Assembly (NCBI RefSeq): GCF_037975245.1
Contig: NC_092572.1
Location: 20,813,489-20,877,488 of the forward strand
Length of the DNA: 64,000 nt
Source of the DNA: Apostichopus japonicus
Lineage: Eukaryota; Echinodermata; Holothuroidea; Aspidochirotida; Stichopodidae
Direction: 5' to 3'
The notes under the pieces were generated by a model that worked only from the letters and a program-made list of their open reading frames with translations, did no database searches and was not told the origin of the DNA. The translations under genes were made by a program, and so were the position numbers. Shown here piece by piece: positions 56,014-64,000 of the stretch; the first letter of the stretch is position 1, and the number at the start of each line of letters is the position of its first letter.

Positions 56014-59000
56014 CTATGCATATTAAAGAAACAAAGAAGGAAGAGTGAAAGTGACCTCAGACTGTTGAATCTACAAGGATATAACCCTTGCCATTCTGTT
56101 CAAAGCAAATTGGGTATGCATTGCGATGATGTTGCGATATATTTATCTTCACACTTGACAAAGCAAATGTATTACTTTTCATGCAAGTAAACAATTAAAA
56201 CATAGGCTAGAATTACACCACAGCTGCTCAACCTAGGCATAATCTGCTTGCGTGTACAAATAGTGGCTATTTTTGTTTCAAATGACTGAGACCAATAAAA
56301 TTGAAACATTGTAATGGAGTATAAACTTATAAAATAAAATGATATTGTAATCGAGATATTCATCGTGTGTGCAAAGTGCGATGTCACATCGGTCCTAGCA
56401 GAGCTGTTTAATACTGCTCTGGGTCCTGGTGCACGTGACTTATACTGTTAACAGATCTTCCAAAGATGTGGTAAAGTGCTGTGACATATCTCAACCTATG
56501 AGCTATTTGTGAAAATATGTTTCAAAAAATCGCGACTACCAGACATGAGTAAATTTGCCAAACGAACGATGTGCAACATTTCGTTACTTAAGTATGCTAG
56601 TTATTAGTGGTGAAAACCAAATGTCAGTTCGAATATGGCTCACTATGTCTGAATTAGGGAATGTGCAGGTAGTTTGCCCAGAAGTGTCCGATAGAGATTC
56701 CTCTGAGGAATTATCAGTGCTTTCAAAGACTGCAACTTGTCAAGTTTCGCGGAACTGGAAAGGATCGTTATGACATCGTCCTTTGTTGATTTAGGATGTG
56801 GCTGGATATCCTATCTACGGCTTGGTGAGATACCCCATTGTCTACCACATAACCATTAGCTCGTTGAATCCCAGAACAAGTATAAGGATGGAAATATAAG
56901 ATGTATCATGAATGACCTCTTGGCATACGACCTCTTGTACATGCCCTGTGCTCTGCTGTCTCAATAGACGTATCTGAAGACGTATGTGTCGATAGTGACT
57001 GGAGTAGTTACGCGATACCTAAGACTACAGTACCTCGCGGTTTATTCTTGTATATAATATCATTGAAAGTTTAAATTTTATTGTTGCAATGTCCAAGTCA
57101 TGTATTAATATATCTGTTTTGCTAGATATTCATTCGAAAAGGGTTTCATCCGATGTCTAAACATTATTTAAAATTCTTGTTTTCTTGAGGTAAGCCAACT
57201 TTCAGACTTCACCGGAGTAACCTATGGCTTGCATCTTGCAGAAAGTCAAGACTGAAACCCAACGACCTCATAAATATATGCACACCTGTTGCAGAATTAA
57301 AATTATGATATCGAATAATATCAAATTTTACCCAAAACAGCATGCCGCTTATGTGACGGTGCGCGTTGATTTCTGAAACAGAGCTCACGTTAGTGTTGGT
57401 ATTAATGGGTACTATACGGTACTACTGGAGACGCAAACCCGACAATCGCCATATTTCGTTTATATGATAGCGAATTGTCGATGAAGAACTCACCAAATAT
57501 CTACGGAAATTACTTCTCCATATGCCAGATATCATATTTCTGTCCCACTGAATAAAATGTTTCAAAGTATTTTTTTTTTTTTTAATTTTCCATCACATGT
57601 GTCTCTATATCAGCTAGACGAGTAACGATGGTTGGCCAGGTTTCTTCAACTTAAAGAGTATAATAACGGTTGAAGCTATGACTACTAATAATAAATATTA
57701 ACTCCACTTGTACTATTTAACATAGACTGAACGGTCTGAATACATGGCATATGAACTCAGTCGTTATCTGTGTTGTAGTTAATTTTTGCTTCTGTTTGTG
57801 CTTCTTTTCTTAATTGTCTGGTTTTCAATTCGAAGGGGGAAAATCTGTTATTTATTTGAAAATGTCACTTACAATTTACAAAGTTTGACTTGTTCTACAA
57901 CGCATCAAAGTTACATACTTTGGGGCTGTTTTGGTATTGGCAAACATATTTTCCATCCAAATCAAATTTGAACTGCAAAATACATTACAGTGTTGCAGTA
58001 TACCAACATCATTGGTCCTTGCCGAGTTTGAAAATGCGGCGTTATAAGCATGATATTTTAGGGAATAATTTTTTCCCCGAGTTGACGAGATAATCTGTGT
58101 AATAAACTAAATAGTTCAGCCACTTTGATTGATGATCCACTGGTTCTTAAATGATCTTTGTCATAAACTGTTATAGGAATAAACTATGTACTAATAGCGA
58201 GACTTTTAAACAGTGTGAAACAAACATAATATAGTCATCCTTTAATCTATAAGAAGCAAACATACATCGTGCGTGTAGGTTGTACAACGTGTAGTAGACT
58301 TCATGAATAATAGAACCAGCATATCACAATCTTAGTAATTTGTCCTGATTTCTTGATTTCAAGTATATAGCCTTTACTTGGTTAGTTGCATGTTGTAACA
58401 GCTGCGGCGAAGATGTCACGCTAGGGTAGCATTTGGCATCAATAGGTTAATAAACTTGTTTTTTATTGCTTGGAAACCATTCGTTGCGAACACAGTGACA
58501 TTCACAGTAGGATATTAATGGTTTTCTCATTGTGTTTGCACTTTCCCACATTGTAATTCATTCACATAACAAATTCTCATAATAAACTTCCATAATCCTT
58601 TAGCGCACTTAAATGTAAATAAGTCAAAGCTATGGCTTCCATCTTTGATGAGCCTGCAGATACCTTCTTACTGTTGTAGCACTGTACGGATTCCTTTCTA
58701 TAGCGGACTCTATTGGCTTTATCTCAACTCAGGCCTATGTCAAAACATACATATACATTTAGGCAAAAGGCGGCTATGTCATTCGGAACATCCCATTGTT
58801 TTTTTTTTTTGTTTTTTTTTTTTTTTTTGGAAGGGCAATGATTTGTAAAATCCAGAACAGTAACAATTCGTTTTATGTTCTAAGTTAATCCGATCGACGC
58901 ATATAACTCATTTTTATTTAATTCGGAATGTTTCAACTTTGTTATATTCAACAACAGTATACATATCAAGTAGTCGATTCTGGTTTAAATTATACATTCT

Positions 59001-60102
59001 AAATTTAAGTTGCTTTGCTCTTCGCAAAGAGATTGACTATTTCCCCAAAACGGCATTTCAAAATATTCTTAAGTCACACAGAGAAGAAGGTTTACACTCA
59101 CCGCATGAATTGCACCATAAAACAAGTTTTCGAAAGTAGATTTTGTACTCTGGAATATGGTTGTTGTTTAACTTCAAGAATTTGTACGTCACTATGGAAG
59201 TGGCTTGTCACCAACAATCGTTGCAATCCTTACGTACATGTGTATATGTCCAGTCAAGTAAACTACTGATATGGTTTGTGCAGGCTTACAGTTAAACAGT
59301 AATTTGTTGTAAATATCTCTCGAATAAGCCCACATGTGTGATTACGGGTACACTGAATATATAAACGGTTTGCAGCCATGGAAAAACTGAAGTCAATCCT
59401 TACGGGGAAACTAACTGGAGCGTGTAATGGTGATAATCACTCCCAGAAGACCTACAGTGAGGGCATACTATTGATTTGAAAATTCAAATTATAATTTGAC
59501 AGTTGTATAATAGGGCAACCTTATCATAACCTCAATTACGGACAATATCATGGCACAGGCTGCTCCACGGGAGACTAGTTTAATACACAACGGGAGTTAA
59601 GTCGTTTCAGGGACGGTTACCATGTGAGCGATTTTACAGCTTAAATCCCACTTTTGCGAGTCGCTACGGGATAACGACCTCGTAACGACCTTTGTCTAAT
59701 GCAGAATAGTCTATTAAAGGATTGTTTTAAGCTAAGACTTTACCATTGATATTTGATGTAAAAGGGAAAATTTGAAGTGCAATATATGTTTGGATATCTT
59801 TTAATGGCTGTAACACACCTTTAAGGCTCAATGGTGATACCAGGATGCCGGTCCAGGCTAATTTATTACAATTCATCCATCTTTATTCCACGAGAAATGG
59901 TCGCTTTACTTAATAGCGATACTCGGAGGTCGCTAAACTTCTTCATTATGAGTCCCTGATATAAACATTCATAAATACACAAATATACATATTTATGAGT
60001 CTACCAACTGTGTCTCTAAATAGCCAGCTTCTTTATTGTCCGACAGAATTGATAAATGATGAACCGTGGGATTATCACTGGATCAGACAAAGTTTTCGCT
60101 GC
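56014..60102. other. Intergenic, nothing recognised
   Basis: About 4 kb, AT-rich, with a poly-T stretch at 57570-57581 and 58799-58828. Open frames are short and unconvincing. Confidence 0.5.
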
Positions 60103-60107
60103 TTTCG

Positions 60108-61438
60108 CAGGGGCGTATCCAGGGGGCGCAACAGGCGCGCCCCCCCATTGGCCGTCACCAAAAAAAAAAAAAAAAGTTTAGCAAAAAAAAAAAAAATTGA
60201 TGACGACCTTTATGTGAGATGTCGGTGATCGCTCAACCCCCCCCCCCTCCCGTATGCTTTATTTTTTGTTTGCCAAAAAAAGGTTCTGGCGAAGTTCGGC
60301 GGCATAATAGTTTTAGAAACATAGATGGTAATTGTGTTTGTATTATCACTATAAACACTAAATGACATGCCAGCCATACTAAATTGTGCATTTTGTGTCC
60401 ATATTTACTGGAAATGTTGCTTATTATTAAGGTCGAAAAATGGATCACATATGGCCATGGGCGGCGATCCTGGGTGGAGGGGGGATATATCCCCCCATGA
60501 AAATGGGTGGAGGGGATGTAATGCACCATATCCCCCCTCCCCCACCAAATGCCAGGGATAAGAATATTTTCATGCCTACATTTATGCATCTTCGTTAATG
60601 TACGGCTCTTTTTTAGCTTCATTTCTCGCCTACCATAAACGCAGTGCGATCTTTTCAAATAAAACGTCTTTATAAAGCAAAAATAGTTGACTGTATAGGC
60701 TTCATTGGCCCTATAACAACAAAATGTATTATTGCGCCCACGGTATTGATATAGTACATATATGCACCCTCATAGTATTCATATAGGCGTTATAGTAGGC
60801 CTACACACGTACATGTTCCCTCGAACAGCTGAGAATCTCATGTAACCAGGGTAATGCTTAATACACGTTTCACCTGGATGCCCTAGCAATCGGTACCTAG
60901 GAATGTAACTATGTGTAATTGTGTATTGCATGTGTATAGGCCTATAATAGCCTGCATGAGGCCATTTTCTTCATCGAATAATATAACAGAGCTCTCGAAC
61001 ATTCTAACGTTGCGCCTGAAACAAGATTGACAGGGGCAATTTTCCCAAAATAACACCCGAAATATAAAAAAAAAAGTATTTTGGATCCTGATTATGAGAT
61101 ATTTCGGACATGACATCCCTATTTTAAAGTTGGGTATATGCCGCTTGGAAACCTCGGGAAGTGCCGTTTCCGGCCATCTAGAGGGTTTGTTAATCCCCAA
61201 ATTTTCTTGTACGCTTCGCGCCAACTCATGGTGGCGCTACGCTTAGATAGTCAACAAGGTCATATCCCCCCCCCCACTCGGAAGTACGGATCGCCGCCCA
61301 TGCATATGACACCATTTTGCATTTCAGCCCTTCTTTGAAAGCAAAAATTGTACACCCCCTCCCCTTAGACCCATCCCCCAGGACGGCGATCATTCATGCC
61401 TGGCGCCCCCCTATTGGAAAATCCTGGATACGCCCCTG
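60108..61438 (+). mobile_element. Composite TIR element, copy 3 (outer element)
   Basis: Same termini as the copy at 33372 (CAGGGGCGTATCCAGG and inverse), flanked by the 5-bp repeat TTTCG (60103-60107 and 61439-61443). Carries the inner element at the same internal position. About 95% like copy 1 by eye. Confidence 0.85.
60456..61302 (+). mobile_element. Inner hAT-type element, copy 3
   Basis: CATGGGCGGCGATCC termini with duplication CATATGGC on the left (60448-60455) and CATATGAC on the right (61303-61310), at the same site within the outer element as in copies 1 and 2. Confidence 0.85.
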
Positions 61439-61443
61439 TTTCG

Positions 61444-62297
61444 TGTTCCACGCCATCCACTGAACGACCAATGGCCTGAGACAACACATTCAACCACATT
61501 CATCGCGAATGATGTTCACTAAATTTGTCTAAGAATGATGGGGTGTTACTTTATATGATTGTTCATGTTTTTGTACTCTAGACTAGAAGTATATCGGCAA
61601 ATCGTTTCGTAAGTGGTTTTCATTTTGTTCTCTCATCTTCGTGATGTCGTGTGGCAACACATCTTAAAGACTGTATTTTGCTGTGGGTTGTAGGTTGTGG
61701 CACTGTGACCAAGTTATGCAATGTTTACAAATATCTTACATAGGCCTACCCCTAATTAGCGATCGAGGCATAGACGGTTCAGTCCATTGTGTGATAGAGT
61801 GCTACACACAAATTTAGTGAAGATTTTTGTTTTTTGTTTCGCAAACGTCGGAAGCATCCCTGGTGCGATTTTCCTGGACTCAAGTAAATCCTCGGTTCAA
61901 GGATCGTTTCGTATGGCACCGACAATTTTTAGCAAATTCGACACGTGAAGAAAAAAAAACTTTATGAAAACGCACTTGTCCAAGTAGGCTATAACTCTTT
62001 AAATAGACTGGGTTTCTTTAGCAGGGTAAAACATATTGGGAAGATTGTAGTGCTCAGCCACGGGATATCCTAAGAAATCGTCTCTGGTCGATTTCTTGTG
62101 AACATTTAAACCCTATGATATCATTAATCAAGCTGGCGCAACAAATCATGTCCAGTCACACTCACATTATGATGTCCATCAGCCGTATGGTCAAGGAGTA
62201 GTTTGCAAAATACATTTTCGTAGAAATGCCTGACCTTTGAACTTCATTCATCACATCCACTTTGTCGTTTTCTATTAATTGATACACTGGATACATT
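61444..62297. other. Intergenic, nothing recognised
   Basis: No repeat or gene seen. Confidence 0.5.
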
Positions 62298-62305
62298 ATA
62301 GTCTG

Positions 62306-63139
62306 CATGGGCGGCGATCCTGGGGGGGGGGAAGGGGGGATATATCCCCCCATGAAAATGGGTGGAGGGGATGTAATACACCATATCCCCCCCACCAAAT
62401 GCCAGGGATAAGAATTTTTCATGCCTACATTTATGCATTATCGTGAATGTACGGCTCTTTTTTAGCTTCATTTCTCGCCTACCATAAACGCAGTGCGATC
62501 TTTTCAAATAAACCGTCTTTATAAAGCAAGAATAGTTGACTGTAGGCTTCATTGGCCCTATAGTAAAAAAATGTATTATTGCGCCCACGGTATTGATATA
62601 GTACATATATGCACCCTCATAGTATTCATATAGGCCCTATAGTAGGCCTACACACGTACATGTTCCCTCGAACAGCTGAGAATCTCATGTTACCAGGGTA
62701 ATGCTTAATACACGTTTCACCTGGATGCCCTAGCAATCGGTACCTAGGAATGTAACTATGTGTAATTGTGTATTGCATGTGTATAGGCCTATAATAGCCT
62801 GCATGAGGCCATTTTCTTCATCGAATAATATAAAAGAGCTATCGAACATTCTAACGTAGCGCCTGAAACAAGATTGACAGGGCCAATTTTCCCAAAATAT
62901 CACCCGAAATTAAAAAAAAAAGTATTTTGGATCCTGATTATGAGATATTTCGGACATGATATCCCTATTTTAAAGTTGGGTATATGCCGCTTGGAAACCT
63001 CGGGAAGTGCCGTTTCCGGCGGCCATCTAGAAGGTTTGTAAATCCCCAAATTTTCTTGTACGCTTCGCGCCAACTCACTCACTTAGATAGTCAATAAGGT
63101 CATATCCCCCCCACTCGGAAGTACGGATCGCCGCCCATG
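62306..63139 (+). mobile_element. Solo inner hAT-type element, copy 4
   Basis: The 834-bp inner element alone, with CATGGGCGGCGATCC termini and its own perfect 8-bp target duplication ATAGTCTG (62298-62305 and 63140-63147). No outer-element sequence flanks it. Confidence 0.88.
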
Positions 63140-63603
63140 ATAGTCTGTGATTCCCTATACTTGTGTATGAAGTATTGGGCCATATTTTCATTTGGGTATA
63201 CGTGTGATGGCGACAATTCGGTCTTTCGTTTATTTGACTTTTGACTTTGGTAGTCAAAGGGTTATGTGAAGTCCAGGGATGTCAAAGCTTGAAAACCCTG
63301 TTAAAAAAGAGAATGGAAACTCGAACAGAAAGCAGAACTCAGATTCACGAATCTTATACTTTGAATGTGAATGTATCATACTTTGTACAATATACGTCTT
63401 ATTTAGGTATGTTTATTACTGTTTTTAATGAACTATATGGACATCATCTCATTTACCAGAGTACACAGTTGTTGCCATAAACAGTTTTCTGCCACGTTCA
63501 CCATTGTAATTTAGAGACAATTCATGCTGTGCAGTGTGCACTATATCTTCACATCATGTAAGCAAAATTACACTATTAAAAACATTTATGGACGTCTAAA
63601 GCA

Positions 63604-63713
63604 ATGATCATGTACGTCTTTTTATCAACCCCTACCAAGAAAGAGGAGATGAAGGGAGCTGTGGCTGGATTCCGCGAAGAGGATGGCACAAATGAAACTG
63701 CTCATGACAAGTA
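63604..63713 (+). CDS. Possible C-terminal coding exon of an unknown gene
   Basis: An open frame ending in TAA reads VFLSTPTKKEEMKGAVAGF, REEDGTNETAHDK; its charged, non-repetitive composition looks like a hydrophilic protein tail. The frame is open from about 63572. An acceptor-like TCTAAAG ends at 63600. I do not recognise a family. Could be chance. Confidence 0.25.
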
Positions 63714-64000
63714 ATGAAAAGTCGACACGTTGAAAATAGTGTGAATGTAAAGTGCCGCTCATATGCTGCTCATGGAGAGTGGCAAGACATCCTGGGAACA
63801 GTTTTGCATTTTCAATTAAACATTAGGAGTCAGTCATGTTCACTATGGATAGGGAGCAGCAATGAGTATAAAGGGTGGTGTTATTTTCAAAAGTTTATAT
63901 ACCATTTCACATTTCTTTTTCATTACTTACAAACTTCCTTCATATACCTTTCCAACCTCAGGAAGTTTTCAAAGCAAACTTTGTGTGCATGTCATATTCA
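63714..64000. other. Right end of window, nothing recognised
   Basis: No feature seen. Confidence 0.4.

Overview
This is a eukaryotic, intron-rich, repeat-rich window. It most likely comes from a marine invertebrate deuterostome, probably an echinoderm and perhaps a sea cucumber. The species call is inference from gene style (a large Na,K-ATPase gene with small phase-matched exons, a TRIM-like gene, an SLC35G-like gene) and from repeat content (Penelope, hAT, tRNA-SINEs, TGACCTTTGACC-rich elements). There are no bacterial features, operons or CRISPR arrays.

Left half (1-32.3 kb, minus strand): one gene, the catalytic alpha subunit of Na+/K+-ATPase. Fifteen coding exons were read by hand and join in phase with GT-AG junctions. 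They give 744 residues from the start ATG at 32325 to the hinge motif TGDGVND. The last ~280 residues (M5-M10) lie beyond the left edge. A second, alternative first exon (24043-24102) also ends in phase 0 and would give another N-terminus. The introns hold most of the repeats: two tRNA-derived SINEs, a LINE 3' end, two TGACC-rich elements with matching ends (one carrying a 399-bp satellite), 81-bp, 62-bp and 21-bp tandem repeats, an ACT microsatellite, about 200 uninterrupted TCCC units, and a small palindromic insertion with a hammerhead-ribozyme-like motif in each arm.

Middle (32.3-45 kb): intergenic DNA with mobile elements. These include a ~1.3-kb composite element (one TIR element inserted inside another, then copied as a unit), an inverted second copy of it carrying a further hAT-type MITE, a decayed integrase-core transposon gene, and a 5'-truncated Penelope-like retroelement (reverse transcriptase, GIY-YIG endonuclease, hammerhead-like motif) lying between two TA tracts.

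Right part (45-64 kb): a RING/B-box/coiled-coil (TRIM-like) gene on the plus strand (45836-47704), a 48-bp minisatellite, TA tracts with a tRNA-derived SINE, a short hAT-type MITE, an SLC35G-like drug/metabolite transporter gene on the minus strand (54808-56013), a third copy of the composite element, and a solo copy of its inner element. A possible small terminal coding exon lies at 63604-63713.

The three recognisable cellular genes have no evident functional link. The most interesting material is in the mobile elements and introns: hammerhead-like motifs, the composite transposon with readable insertion order, arrays of nuclear-receptor-like half-sites, and a local excess of TACTGTA/TACAGTA.
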